Assembly (NCBI GenBank): GCA_028456385.1
Contig: JALNQF010000049.1
Coordinates: 124,001-188,000, forward strand
Direction: 5' to 3'
From: Ophiosphaerella korrae
Taxonomy: Eukaryota > Ascomycota > Dothideomycetes > Pleosporales > Phaeosphaeriaceae
DNA length: 64,000 nucleotides
Shown: positions 11,156 to 22,704 of the stretch, piece after piece
How positions within the stretch are numbered: the stretch's first letter is position 1
Layout of the letters: each line of letters starts with the position of its first letter
Program-made: the position numbers and the translations under genes
Notes under the pieces: model-generated
What the model was told of the DNA's origin: nothing
Databases searched by the model: none
Seen by the model: the letters and a program-made list of their open reading frames with translations, nothing else

Positions 11156-12103
11156 CGGGCGAATGGCAATGGCAAATCGGTTGGCTTTTTTTTTTTACAA
11201 GTTAAGTATAGACAAACGATGATGAAATACTTGGAATAGAGGATGTATAGGGGTTAAGGATTGGTTTGTTGTGTTTTAACAGTCTCCTGGAGTTGAGCTG
11301 GGATCATCAAATATCAACATGAAAAATGGAGTAGGCTTTAGCACCAGCACTGAAACCGTTGATTAGTTTATACCCCACATATAGTCGTAAATTTCTTATC
11401 TCCTGTTAACTGCCCGCAAAATACCCAAATCGCATTCAAAATATCACATTCAAGTTCGATAGATGACGCAAATTAGAGGAGACACAGACGGCTTCAAAGT
11501 GAATCGTTCTAATTTTGTCTGCCAAATATTCTCTGGCTTGTCTGACTTTGGGGTCTTCCGTTTCTCCTTTTCTTCATTAGACAGCACGTTTGCATACTAA
11601 CTTTAGAATGTGTTGTTTTCAGTCAAGTTTTTATTTAATCTTACCTACATTTCTCACATAGGCGCAAGTTGTGTGCAACGACCGAGAGCTGACAGCTTAT
11701 CCAGGTAATAGAAAAGTAATAGACAAGTTGGTAATAATGCTATCTGGCGATCGTTTGCTATAATAACGCCGCTCCGAAAATATCACCATGAAGCCGAATT
11801 ATTGCACGCTCCCATGTCGCATTCCAGACCACAGATACCCCTCCCCCACTCGACTTTTCCACTACGCACGTAGCCAAATTTCTTAATCGGGTAAAAGTGT
11901 AGTTTCGAAGTCTATGTCACCTACAGCTTCGAATTTGCCAAGTCGTCGCTGCCTACGCTATCTAGTACTAACCACGTTTTGTATCTTGATTCACCAGAAG
12001 CGGGGTCTCTAGCGCTTGCTGCCGCGTTATATCAACTAGCCGGTCCTTTTCATATCTTGATGTATTAGGATAGCAGCTCAGGTCCAGGTATTCCGTGTAA
12101 ATC
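11156..12103. other. Intergenic, no gene recognised
   Basis: The region holds the 3' flank of the membrane-protein gene and the upstream region of the next gene on the same strand. A short T run lies near 11187-11197. No coding signal was seen. Confidence 0.5.
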
Positions 12104-13827
12104 ATGGCCAACAAGCGCAAGCTCAAGCAGCAGCAGGGAGACTCTGTCGGGCGGTCTCCTCCCACGCCTACTCCTACTCCACGAGCTCGAGCCAAAAAAC
12201 GCCAGATGCAGGAATCTCCGCTAAAGAAGGAGATAATTGTCGATATTGAGGCACTACCTGACAAGCTATGCAAAGCGGAAGAGCTGATGCAGCAGCCTCT
12301 AGCAGCGGGTATTATGGGCAACCAAATGAACTTTGGAAACTTTGGCAACTTGGACAGCTTTGGTAACTCGGGCGGCGACTTTGGCAACTTCAATAACTGC
12401 GACTTTCTTCAGCCAAGCAAACAGAATGGCAGCCAACAAGCTGACTTCAATATGGACGACTTAGCTGGACTTGGTCTGGCAGCGCAGAATTCTCAGGTGT
12501 ATGATACTGCTACGTTCGGTGGACTGCCTGATCTATCTGCTCAGTGCCTAGGCTCAGTAAGTCGTTCTCTGTCCACACTGAGTCTACTCAAACACTGACA
12601 AATGATATTATACTCAACAGAATGTCGGATTCGAACAGCCGATGCTGGACTACAATTCCTTCTCAACAGATCTCTCGTGGATGGCAATGCCCACTGATGC
12701 TGAGCCATTCCCTTCGATCGGTAATGTTCCCAGTTTTCAAGATATCATGACACAAGGTTGCTCTCCCTTGGCATCCTGTATGAGTCCTGCTAACACTGAT
12801 AGGTTCTAATTCAGGGTACCCCAACAACCAGAGTCCTCTTTCCTACAATGGATTCACTGATGGCCCAACGGCGGACATTTTTAACAGCATTCCGGCGGCC
12901 GGGGCATATCCCACAGCTCAACAAAGTCCCGAACAGCCTACAAAGTTAACGTCTGAGTCAGCGCTGGTACCGAAAAAACTTTTTTGTCAGTATCCCCGAT
13001 TCGAGCACTTCTCTAAATGCGGCCCATTACAAGGGAAGCATCTAACACAATTAGAATCATCGCTGACCACGTCCTTAGCAAATATCGATTCCGTTTCTAG
13101 AGTTGCGCCTCTTAACCTATCAACTAGATTCTTCCTTACCACCGACGATGCCCGGAAATACCTCACAGAGATTGTATGGCGTCCGTCATCCAGAGACCAT
13201 GGTGTGCCCAAGACGCTCGAGGATCGTCTTGTCTATGTGAAGAAGATCCACGACGCCCTAATCGACACGAAATACGTTCAGGATGAGACAGAAGAGACCA
13301 AAAAGTTCAGTGGCCATGGCTTTTGGGTACGCATCCCAAAGAGCTTTGAAGCAGTCGCACATCATGTCGTCGATGTTTGCATTCAGATTCACGAGGTAGG
13401 CGTTGCGGGCATAGAATTTCGTCACCATCGCGCCAAGCTGAGGCTCTGGCACTCTGATCAGGCCTTCACCTTTGCTCAGCGCATCCATTTCATGGCCTTC
13501 TTGGTCCGTCACTTCAAGGTTCATGCTGACACAATCATGCGGTCGGTTGACACGACGGGTCTCCTGGCCAGCGTGTGGGCGACGCTGATGGAACAAAAGT
13601 CGTTCAGGAGTTGGTGGCGTGGTCATTCGATGCCTGCGAAGAACCGCCACTTGTGGGTTGTGCCGTACCAGGATGTTCCTGCTGTACCTATGACAAAAAA
13701 AGAGCAAGAAAAGTTGACCGAGAAGGGAAAGGAAGAGATGAGGGTTCTGCAAGAGACGAAAATGGGAAAGACTCAGTCTCCTACCGTCAAAAATGCCGTG
13801 GCTGGCTCGCCAGCTAAGTACAGATAG
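12104..13827 (+). CDS. Unrecognised protein with basic N-terminus (possible nuclear protein)
   Basis: Three exons, 12104-12556, 12621-12756 and 12815-13827, give 533 aa without stops. Intron 1 is GTAAGT...CAACAG. Intron 2 has a weak GTTGCT donor but a good GCTAAC branch site before TTCAG. The N-terminus carries two basic patches (KRKLKQQQ and RARAKKRQ) that could be a nuclear localisation signal. A Gly/Asn/Phe-rich low-complexity stretch (NFGNFGNLDSFGNSGGDFGNF) follows at about 67-85. The C-terminal half (about 300-480) looks folded (HGFWVRIPKSFEAVAHHVV...). The tail is Lys-rich. I recognise no family. A role in transcription would be a guess from the layout. Confidence 0.65.
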
Positions 13828-14335
13828 GATGGCTGTAAATCACACCAGTCTAGTCATAACTCAAACACCGATGCTCTCAAAAGCTTTCATCAATTGTCGG
13901 TGGTAGTGCAATGGCTGGCAAGTCAGCCAAGTCAGATGGTATGGTGGAAAAATTGCCAAACTTGGCCGGCATTGGAGCACTGATACGCCATGGTATCTAT
14001 TTTTCCTAGTTGGGTATATCCATCAATATCTTGACTGTGCCTCTTTGCATATAAACCCATGTGATTTGTGTTTGGCCCTCAGGCGCTCCCTAATTACGGG
14101 AATTCATCAAGTCAATATAGTGTAGAAGTAAGCCACGTGAGAACACACGCTGCCCAGTGCCAGGTGCTATTCAGAACATCTACAATGGTGATTGCAGTCA
14201 TCAGCGGGTGAATGAATTATTCCACAACAATCATTGAGTCCATGACGTAAGCCAGGTAAATGAGGAAGGCGCGCATGCACTACTATCTCGAACGCCTTTA
14301 TCCCACCTCCCTCAACTTCCCGCTACAACCTTGCG
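13828..14335. other. Intergenic between two same-strand genes
   Basis: About 500 bp with no coding signal. It contains the 3' flank of one gene and the promoter of the next. Confidence 0.45.
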
Positions 14336-15562
14336 ATGGCGCAAGAGCCAACCGAAAACTTGGGACAGCGCCCCCAGGCTGGCATGGCAAACCCACCACT
14401 GCCTGATTTCCTTGGGCCTACCTCTACCTCGAACATGCAACCCTTTAACCCTTTGGCAGGCGCGATGTCGAATGCACAAGCACCTTCCTTCTTGCAGACT
14501 TACAACCAGTTTCGGCCTGAGCCGCGCTTTCAACCCGATCAATTTTTACCTCAAAAGGACCAGTCTGTTTTCAACCTCGGCCGGGCGCGGCCACACGCTG
14601 GAGTGTCCTATCCTTCTATCGGAACGGCAGCTGCGCCTATCAGTGGCTTGAACAACAACAAGTCGAATTGCTATCGTGGTGAGAATATCAGCTCCTCAGA
14701 GCAATACATTCGACAAGGCCCAAATGACTACAAATGGCCGAACTTCTCGCCTGGATACTCACCGCTACCACGACTAAGGCAAAGCCGCTTACCTCCAAAT
14801 AACGTTGCATTGAAAATGCCGCGACCATCTATATCAAGCAGCCCGGCACAGGACAGCCCCACTCCTCAGTATCTTAAGAGTCGCTCCAAGCCACCGACAC
14901 AGAGACGGACAGCCAAGCAGGAATCCCGCCTCAGACACACTTCCCCTCTTCCAATTCGCAAGCCACCCCCCAAAAATGGAAGACAAAGGCAGGCAAATGC
15001 CACAGCATCTGCAAGAACACGAACACCAGCAAGTGGCCGGAGGAGACATTCTGACACGTTGACGCGAGCCCGACGAGTGCCTGCATACGATGAGGGTGAT
15101 GATGATTACGTTGATGAGGAAAGCTCTTCCATGCCATCCACCGAGGCAGACAAAACAGGGACGGACAGAACAGGCAGTCTCGAACCCACCCACACGACGC
15201 CTGCAACAACAATTACAAACACGGCATCACCCCACACGGCCACAGATTGCCGGTCTAGTGCAGATGGTCAAATTCGTCGTCCCCGTATCCATTCAAGGCC
15301 GCGTCCACGTTATGAATATCCCATTCCCGCAGAATTGGAAGGGTTGTATAAGGCGCTTGGTGAAGATAACTGGTATGAATATTTGATATTGATGGAGAAT
15401 AGGTGGCTGGGAGAGATTACGGACGCAGAGGCTACGACTTTGTCGAAATCGATCTTTTCGGTGTTTGATGAACGGACTCGACCAAAGATGGAGAAGCAGA
15501 TGGCTGATAAAGTGGTAAGACCGGTGTTAGGCCGTCGTTTGACGAGAGAATGGAGTATGTAG
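14336..15562 (+). CDS. Disordered basic protein of unknown function
   Basis: Single-exon frame of 408 aa. Residues 1-300 are rich in Pro, Ser, Gln, Arg and Thr and are probably disordered. There is a cluster of basic patches (about 180-250) and one acidic patch (DEGDDDYVDEESS). Only the last 80 residues look folded (PAELEGLYKALGEDNWYEYL...) and may be the conserved core. No catalytic motif is visible. The basic composition would fit a nucleic-acid-associated protein, but nothing proves it. Confidence 0.55.
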   Translation: MAQEPTENLGQRPQAGMANPPLPDFLGPTSTSNMQPFNPLAGAMSNAQAPSFLQTYNQFRPEPRFQPDQFLPQKDQSVFNLGRARPHAGVSYPSIGTAAAPISGLNNNKSNCYRGENISSSEQYIRQGPNDYKWPNFSPGYSPLPRLRQSRLPPNNVALKMPRPSISSSPAQDSPTPQYLKSRSKPPTQRRTAKQESRLRHTSPLPIRKPPPKNGRQRQANATASARTRTPASGRRRHSDTLTRARRVPAYDEGDDDYVDEESSSMPSTEADKTGTDRTGSLEPTHTTPATTITNTASPHTATDCRSSADGQIRRPRIHSRPRPRYEYPIPAELEGLYKALGEDNWYEYLILMENRWLGEITDAEATTLSKSIFSVFDERTRPKMEKQMADKVVRPVLGRRLTREWSM

Positions 15563-15655
15563 GCCTATGTGTGGGCTGGCTTGGCGTTGCTCAGCGATGT
15601 GGATGAGGGTCCATCTTTAGCGAGAATCGACTAGACTTCAATGGATGAAATTGTA

Positions 15656-16448
15656 CGGACGTGTCTTTCAAAAGTCTTTTCCTGGACCGTGCGCGTGGCG
15701 CTGTTAGAGCCTTGCTAGCGGCACGCTAGTGCCTAACCAGTGCCCACAGAGATGAGATGGAATTCGGGTCTTACAACGTCAGAACTGTCTTCATGCCTTC
15801 ATACGACACCGCTACAAGAGCCCAGGCTTTAACCTTGAAGCTTGTAGGCTACTCAAATGCTGAGATCGAAGCTATCACCGGTATCCAACCCCGAACGCTC
15901 AATACTCTACACCGCAAAGCGATCGCACGAGGCCTCAACCCAGCAGAAAGCAAGAAGATCCTTGACTGCCACGTTAAAGATGGCCAGCGCTCTGGCCGCC
16001 CTACAAAGTAGACTAAGGATGTTATTACAGAGGTACTTTTAAAGGTCCGTAAAGATAGATATGCACGGGAGAAAACCTACACTCAGATTGTAGTAGAAGT
16101 TAGAGGAGTGTCAGGTATCACAGTCTAGCGAATCCTCTGGTCCGCAGGCTTCTAAAAGACAAAGCTAACAAGAAACCTAGCCTTACACCTAAAATAAAAG
16201 AGGCATAGCTTAAGTTTGCACTTGATTATAAGGATTAGATTGAGAGAATTCCTAGGCATATCCAGAAGATTATTGAACTTAAGGGTGGGAATGAGTATAA
16301 GGAAGGGAAATCTGATAAGGCAAGGCGCTTCAAAGCACATCTGGAGGATTGGGAGGATGTAGAATAACCTAAATTGAGAATTTGGTGGCGTTTTGTGGCG
16401 CAAGCCACCAGGCACGGTCCAGGAAAAGACTTTTGAAAGGCACCTCCG
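15656..16448 (+). mobile_element. Deleted Tc1/mariner element with 37-bp terminal inverted repeats
   Basis: The left end (15656-15692) and right end (16412-16448) are inverted copies of each other over 37 bp, with two mismatches near the tip (CGGAC/GGTGT/CCTTTCAAAAG...). TA flanks both ends (15654-15655 and 16449-16450), the target duplication of this superfamily. Inside, the plus strand keeps the helix-turn-helix part of a transposase from the ATG at 15793 (TRAQALTLKLVGYSNAEIE...RSGRPTK). A stop follows at 16009-16011. Beyond it are broken pieces in several frames, and the catalytic DDE region is mostly missing. At 793 bp it is about half the usual length, so it cannot move itself. It could be mobilised in trans if a full copy exists elsewhere. 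Confidence 0.88.
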
Positions 16449-17984
16449 TAAAGAAGCAACAATATACTAGCTTCGCTTGGCACAGCCTTGCCTAACTACA
16501 CTGCGCCGATCTGCGCGGTCTGCTGACTCTTGTACAGCGCCTGAGTGACGACACGCTGACCAAATGGAACAAATGGTATTGGATGTGAGGATGATTGAAG
16601 AACATGTCGTCTCTGAACTTTAAAGCCGAAATGGCCATAAATAATCAGCGTTAGCACGAGCCGCTAGGTTTTAGTCGATATGTCTGATGCTGAATAAGGT
16701 GGGGCCGACGGATAGTTCAGCGGGTGCGAGAGCAGACAAGCATAATAGACAACCAGGCCACAATGAAATACGCCGAGAAACCCAGCCAATATGGTGGCTT
16801 TGGAGGATGGCAAGTCGCAAACGTCAATATATGTTTCAAGTGGCACGGGCAAGGCAAAGATGGGCGTGTGTAGTCAGCCCCACCACGACTGACGTAGGGC
16901 TCTGACGCTAAGCAGGACCCTGCATGGCGAGATAGCCGAGCGTTGGCCCTGGCTAGGGAAAATTATCAGAGCGTACTGGTCATGCACATGAGCGCGGCGG
17001 TCGGAGGCCGGAAATTACTTGACCTGGTGTCTATTGGGCCTGAATGACATGCCTTGGACGCGTTTCGTCTAGTCGAGCGCATGCATGCGTCGGTGATTGA
17101 GGCGCCGCGAAGGGACAAGAGTTATCAGGTGCATCCACTCTCGCTCAGCTCAGCTACCTATATACCCCGCCGTCCCAGCTCTATTGCGCACAGCATCGAG
17201 ATCCTCTCCTCGCCTGCCCGCTGCAACCCGACGATCTAAGCCGGAGACAGGAGACTCACGGCCGCCTCATACCCACGATTGTGGTAACTGACCACCATCC
17301 CTGCACCGAACCGACCGGGCTAGGGGCGCGTGCAACAGCCTCCCATACGAGAACGGCGTCATATTGCTTCCGCTGGAGAAACGTAACGGTACGCGCCGTA
17401 CACCAGCCATCGCCAACCGCGTCTGCAGGCTAGACGTAAGGCACAATGCAGTTCCACAACCCCAACGCTGCGAATAGAGGCGACGGGCGAGGCAGGAAGA
17501 TGGCCCCCGTGATAGAGGTAAGATCAGCCTCTGCTCTCCATCCATTCATCCACACCATGCCGCCTCCACCATGCACCATAATCTGCCGTAAGTCTCTGTG
17601 CATCATGAGATTTCGGGTGCAGACGAGAGAGCCCGCCGGTGGTCCAGCTTGTTTGTGATGATGTAGGCAATGGACGTCCGCATCGTCATATTTGCTGGTC
17701 CGAGCGCTCCTGCGTCATCGCACCGCACCCTCCTGCACCTGGACTGGCAACAAGCTGGCTGCAGGCCTCGTCTGCGCACAACCTCGTGCAGCCCTTCTTC
17801 CCAAAACCCCTCATTCACGTTTCGTCCCGCTGCACCATCACGGCCCTCGTTCTCTAGCATCCACCGTGTTGCGAGCAAACGGCCCCTTCTGCTCTTTGAG
17901 CCCCCATATACCCCGCTACTTCTTTTTCCCTTTGCTGCTTTATAATCGCCCTGTCAACCACTTTGTCTACATCGCCAGCTAAGC
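16449..17984. other. 1.5-kb intergenic and probable 5' leader of the kinase gene
   Basis: No gene is recognisable. The last 150 bases are pyrimidine-rich (CTTCTTTTTCCCTTTG), typical of fungal promoters and 5' leaders, and lead directly to the kinase start codon. Confidence 0.45.
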
Positions 17985-20184
17985 ATGGCTGCCATACAGA
18001 ACTTCAAGAATTTCCTGCGTCATGGCAAGCAGGCTCGCCAAAATGCTGAGCCCACTACCAATGTTTCCAACGTCCATGCACAGTCACAGCACCAGCGACA
18101 TGCCCAAGACGCCGTTCACCATGGCATATCAGAGCCTATCATGGCTCAAAAGCAGCCTCATCAAGGTAACGTGCCCCACGGCGACTATTCCCTTGCTGCC
18201 GGCGGCGACAACCGCAACGTTGCCGCCCAAGCCGGCGCCGCAGCAGACCGCGCAGCAGCCGACAAGCATAAAATGCAGGCGGCCGCTCAAGGCAAGGGCG
18301 TCGATCCGGCAGTGCTAGAGCGCATCGTGCAAGAGGAGCGTGAAGCCAGAGGCAAGATGCCCAGGTATCCCGGCCTCGAACGCTGGAACTTGATTGAGAA
18401 GATGGGCGACGGCGCCTTCAGCAACGTCTACCGTGCCCGAGATTCGCATGGACAATGGGGCGAAGTTGCCATCAAGGTCGTCCGCAAATTCGAGATGAAC
18501 TCACAGCAAGTCAGTACCGTCCCTCCTCTTACCCTCCTCTACCCACTCCCTATTCTTGCTACCCCTTCCACCGCATCTTCGCAGTTCGGCAATTTTGAGC
18601 GTTACCAACATGAGGCCGATGTAGGATAAGCATGTGCATCCGGACTTCAAAGCGCCAAAAGCAGCCGAGGTGCGCACTACCCCGTCTCCATGCTCGCTCC
18701 CAGCAGCTTCAGCCTTTCCCCCCAGGCTATACATAGGGCAAGTACTGACGTAATGCCTCACAGAGAGCGAACATCCTTAAGGAAGTACAGATCATGCGTC
18801 AGCTGGACCACCCCAACATTGTCAAGCTCATCGACTTTTCCGAAGCAAAGCAGTACTACTACATCATCCTTGAATTATGTCCTGGCGGCGAACTTTTCCA
18901 TCAGATTGTCCGCTTGACATACTTTTCCGAAGACCTCTCAAGACATACTATCATCCAGGTTGCTAAAGCGCTACAGTACTTGCATGAAGAAGCTGGTGTT
19001 GTTCACCGGTTCGTTTTCCAATTCCACTGTCAAGACCATTTTCACTGACGTCACCTGACAGAGACATCAAGCCTGAGAATCTCCTATTCTACCCCATTCC
19101 ATTTGTGCCAACACGAAACCCAAAGCCCAGAGGCCCCGATGATGAAGATAAGGCCGATGAAGGTGAATACGTCAAGGGCCAAGGTGCTGGCGGTATTGGC
19201 GTGGTCAAGATAGCCGACTTTGGTCTTAGCAAGGTCATTTGGGACAGCCAAACGATGACGCCATGTGGTACCGTCGGCTACACTGCACCTGAGATTGTCA
19301 AGGATGAGAGGTATTCCAAGAGTGTTGATATGTGGGCTTTGGGTTGCGTACTCTACACTCTTCTCTGTGGCTTCCCACCCTTCTACGACGAATCCATCCA
19401 GACACTGACAGAAAAGGTTGCACAAGGACAATATACCTTCCTCTCACCATGGTGGGACGACATTTCAAAGTCGGCTCAAGATCTTGTCTCCCATCTACTA
19501 ACGGTCGATCCAGAGAAGCGATATGATATTGATCAATTTCTCAACCATCCTTGGATACGAGAAGCGGATGAGCCTACATTCTCGGCACACGACGCACCGC
19601 CACTCGCCACCCCTGCTGCTAGGAAGCAGGAGCGTCTACAGCCTGATTTTAGCCACCTTGAATCACCCGGTGCGAGGCGACAGGACTTCCGTTCACCTGG
19701 TGCCGTCAACCTACGAGAAGTCTTCGATGTTGGGTACGCTGTACATCGTCAAGAGGAAGAAGGCAAGCGCAGAAAGAACTTTAAGCAAGGATATCGCGGC
19801 GCCAATGCCATCAACTCCCTCAACGCTCTGGACGAGAACGAAGACGACGAGTTCAGTACTGAAGCAGCACCGCACGACCCAACGCAACAGAACCCACCCG
19901 CTAAGTTGCCGAAGTCACAGGGCGCAGATGTCTCTGCCATGGAACAAAAGATGCGCAACACATCGCTTTCCGCCGCCGCCCAAGCACGACAGCAAGCACA
20001 GCCTAGGCAACAGGAGCGCGGCTACGGCCAGCATTCACCTGCGGTAGCTGCCGCAGCCAAACGTCAAGTCAAGAACAGGGGTGCCTTTGAACTCAGTCTC
20101 GAAGGCGCCACATTGCTCGGCCGTCGAGGAAAGAAGCCAGAGCCCAGCTCACTGCGAGAGTCCATCTCGGCTGGTGGCACATGA
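17985..20184 (+). CDS. srk1: RCK2/Srk1-type serine/threonine protein kinase (CAMK group)
   Basis: Four exons (17985-18509, 18625-18669, 18764-19008, 19062-20184) encode 645 aa. Residues 1-125 are low-complexity. The kinase domain spans about 132-430, with glycine loop MGDGAFSNVY (140-149), VAIK lysine 164, HRDIKPEN (about 271-278), DFG (324-326) and TPCGTVGYTAPE in the activation segment. A polar insertion between subdomains VIb and VII (PTRNPKPRGPDDEDKAD...) is typical of the yeast Rck1/Rck2 and fission-yeast Srk1 subfamily. Those kinases are substrates of the Hog1/Sty1 stress MAP kinase and adjust translation and the cell cycle. The very short 45-nt exon 2 (DKHVHPDFKAPKAAE) is placed by frame continuity and family pattern. 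All catalytic residues are present. Confidence 0.88.
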
Positions 20185-21327
20185 CAATCATCGACGCTTG
20201 CCAAGAATTGGTAATTTGCTTCCTCTACAACAAGCACGTGTCTGCGTTGTCCAGTGCTCAGCAACAACGCTATGCATGATTCACGACTGGCGTTTTCCCT
20301 TCTGCCTTCCCCCTTCTCTCTCCTGTTTGTTTATCGGGAGACTTGTGGATCGCGCGTGTTGGCGGCGATTTTGAGCCTTTGGTTGGTTGCGCCACCACTC
20401 ACATGGGCATCGTGAGGTTTACGGAATATGGTCTGGGTTATATAGGCAGGGTGAGTGTGGGTGGGTCGGATGTGAGATGGGGGTGCACTGTGGAGTGGAT
20501 AGCTGTCAATGGTAGAATCTTTTGGATGTCTGACTTGATGTGAAGTGCATATGCGTGTGATGTCTCTAGGTCGTGAGATGTTCTTGGTCACGAGATAGGC
20601 CCGCAGTTTGTGTAGCAAACTAGGGCGTGGCATACCGGGTGAAAATGTGTGGGTGATACCTAGCCTTGCATGGCTTGCTACTAATGTTTTGTATAACCTG
20701 ATATTGAGGCGTGAACGTGAGCGTATGTTTGGGTGTTTCCTTAGATAGCAATCCCAACATTGCAACACAATAGCTAACACGGAGATAGACGCTCATATAT
20801 GACTTGAGCGATTGGGACATAATTCATAAGTAGTTTTTATAGGATCGAATGCAAATGGTCAAGCTTCTACTTCAAGCCGAGCGTATTTACACTGAAAAGC
20901 TGATGGAGTAAAGTTTGACAAGTTCAGGGTCCCTGGAAGCTTATCGGCTTGTTTGATAGCAATCCTAGTCTTGCTCGTTCTCTAAGTTTGCTAAGTAGTC
21001 ATCCGACGCAGGAGTAAGCGACAATGTTGCCCTAACTTTCGGTATGATTGAAAGGGGAAACTCAACGGGGTATATAAGTAGGCCTATGTACTCCCCTGTC
21101 ATTCTTCAACTCAACCACTTCAGTCTTCCTGGCTATCTACCTTGCAACTTTCACCTACCTTGTCGAAACTACGCTTCCCTGTCACATCGTTTGCCTCTCG
21201 CTTCCGTTCTTCGAAACGGCTCCACCAGCTAAGTACGTGTTCTCCATCTGCATTGATTTCAAGTCGATTAATACTTCCAGATCCTCACTGTTGTGCTTTC
21301 CATTTGTCCTCTAGGGCAGCAAATCAA
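20185..21327. other. Intergenic, with the 5' leader of the P450-like gene
   Basis: The region between the kinase stop and the P450-like start has no coding signal. A 5'-UTR intron is likely at 21233-21314 (GTACGT donor, CTCTAG acceptor), ending 13 bases before the ATG at 21328. Confidence 0.5.
21071..21078 (+). promoter_or_regulatory. TATA box of the P450-like gene
   Basis: TATATAAG lies about 250 bp upstream of the ATG at 21328, and a short leader with a probable intron lies between them. The match is good and the orientation fits. No other candidate was seen near this gene. Confidence 0.5.
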
Positions 21328-22704
21328 ATGGACTCTGCCATGGAAAACCGACCCGCAGATAACGCTGATGAGCATGAGCAATTGCTTTCCAACGCGAAGG
21401 CTTGTCTCGACATCATCAAGTTTGAACACAACGGGGAAAGATACACGGGGAACAAACAGCAAATGGCACGAGCAGAGCCAAACCAGCGTCTCGTTGATGT
21501 GTTTGGGATCTGCAACGCTTTTACCACCACGGACCTACCGGTGAAAGCTAAATTCACATGCGAGGCAGTCAAGAAGATCAAGACTGCGATCAAGCTCGTT
21601 GGCAACGACAGTCAAGAAGATTGGGCTGACCTCTCTGAACAAGCCAAGATGCTATTCACCAAGTACATCACTTATCGTACTGACGAGAACTTGAGTCTGA
21701 ATCTCGCCGAGCTCGTGCAGTTTCTCACACTGAAGCTGTCCATCTCGTATCTCTTCTGCGATGGGCAACAGGCCTCGGTCGATGGCGGTCAAATCGACGA
21801 CATTACATTCATCGCTCGCCGTATCAATCAACTGTGGGTTGCATCGAAGACAGAAGACACCAGTCAGCGTCCCCGGTGGGAGAAGGAAAAGGACTTGCAC
21901 AATGCACTACGCCATGTGATTCCGAACCTGGCGCCACAGAACGCTAATGAAAATCCGATGAACTACATCCTGCCTGCGTACGAGACAATGTGGCGCGTTG
22001 TCCTGCGATGCTTGCTCGAGATCAGGTACCGCAATGCACCCAAGGGCGACACATGGTCTCAGATTCTTGAAGACTACATCAACGCCCTACCTGATGCTGA
22101 CAAGCAGAAGGAAAGGCCCTTTCAGAAGATCTCATTGAACAATGTCAGGCCGATCGACATCATCAAGGAGGCACTCCGTATGTACCCACCCACGCGCAAC
22201 GTACACCGCATTTTTGATGGCGAGCAGTGCAATGCTCCTATTGAAACCTGTCACCGGACTGTCCTGCTTGGCGGACAAGATCCGCTCGTGTTCCGGCCAG
22301 AACGCTGGCAGAGCATTTGTCACGCAGAAAGGGAGGCGCAAGACCTTGCGGAAGAGGAGGCGAAAAGGATGTCTACAGAGGCAGAACAAAATCCAAATGA
22401 AGAGACGCAAAAGAAGTTGAGCCAGGCGAAGGAGAACGTAAAAACGGCGAAAACGAAGCTGAAAGATGGCGAAACGAGACTCGGCTTCATGCCCTTTGCA
22501 CATTGGTGCGCTGCAGACCGCTCACAGACGAGAGCGTTCGGCATGAAGATGATTACACTGTTGGTGGGTACGCTTTGTGCTGAGCTGAGTAAGAAGTGGG
22601 TCTTGAAAGACGGGGATGGAGTTCTACCGCCGATTGGGGAGGCTTTGAAGTCGGAACGACTAGCGTACGAGAGGTTGTGTCTCAAGAGGAAGGAGACAGC
22701 TTAG
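21328..22704 (+). CDS. Divergent cytochrome P450-like protein with a charged insertion
   Basis: From the ATG at 21328 (no in-frame ATG further upstream) the frame gives 458 aa. It lacks the usual N-terminal membrane anchor. P450 landmarks appear in order: an I-helix-like LPAYETMWR, the K-helix ExxR as EALRMYPPTRNVHR, PERW as FRPERWQSI, and a heme-loop-like FMPFAHWCAADRSQTRAFG keeping one Cys. The loop is non-canonical: the glycines of FGxGxRxCxG are absent. About 60 highly charged residues (Glu/Lys/Ala-rich, probably coiled coil) are inserted between PERW and the heme loop, where normal P450s have about 15. It may be an unusual oxidase, or a P450 fold that has lost heme chemistry. Confidence 0.65.
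   Translation: MDSAMENRPADNADEHEQLLSNAKACLDIIKFEHNGERYTGNKQQMARAEPNQRLVDVFGICNAFTTTDLPVKAKFTCEAVKKIKTAIKLVGNDSQEDWADLSEQAKMLFTKYITYRTDENLSLNLAELVQFLTLKLSISYLFCDGQQASVDGGQIDDITFIARRINQLWVASKTEDTSQRPRWEKEKDLHNALRHVIPNLAPQNANENPMNYILPAYETMWRVVLRCLLEIRYRNAPKGDTWSQILEDYINALPDADKQKERPFQKISLNNVRPIDIIKEALRMYPPTRNVHRIFDGEQCNAPIETCHRTVLLGGQDPLVFRPERWQSICHAEREAQDLAEEEAKRMSTEAEQNPNEETQKKLSQAKENVKTAKTKLKDGETRLGFMPFAHWCAADRSQTRAFGMKMITLLVGTLCAELSKKWVLKDGDGVLPPIGEALKSERLAYERLCLKRKETA

Noticed and set aside
21142..21327. In-frame extension of the P450-like gene
   Set aside because: It starts with TTG and runs through a probable 5'-UTR intron (21233-21314); the first real ATG is at 21328.
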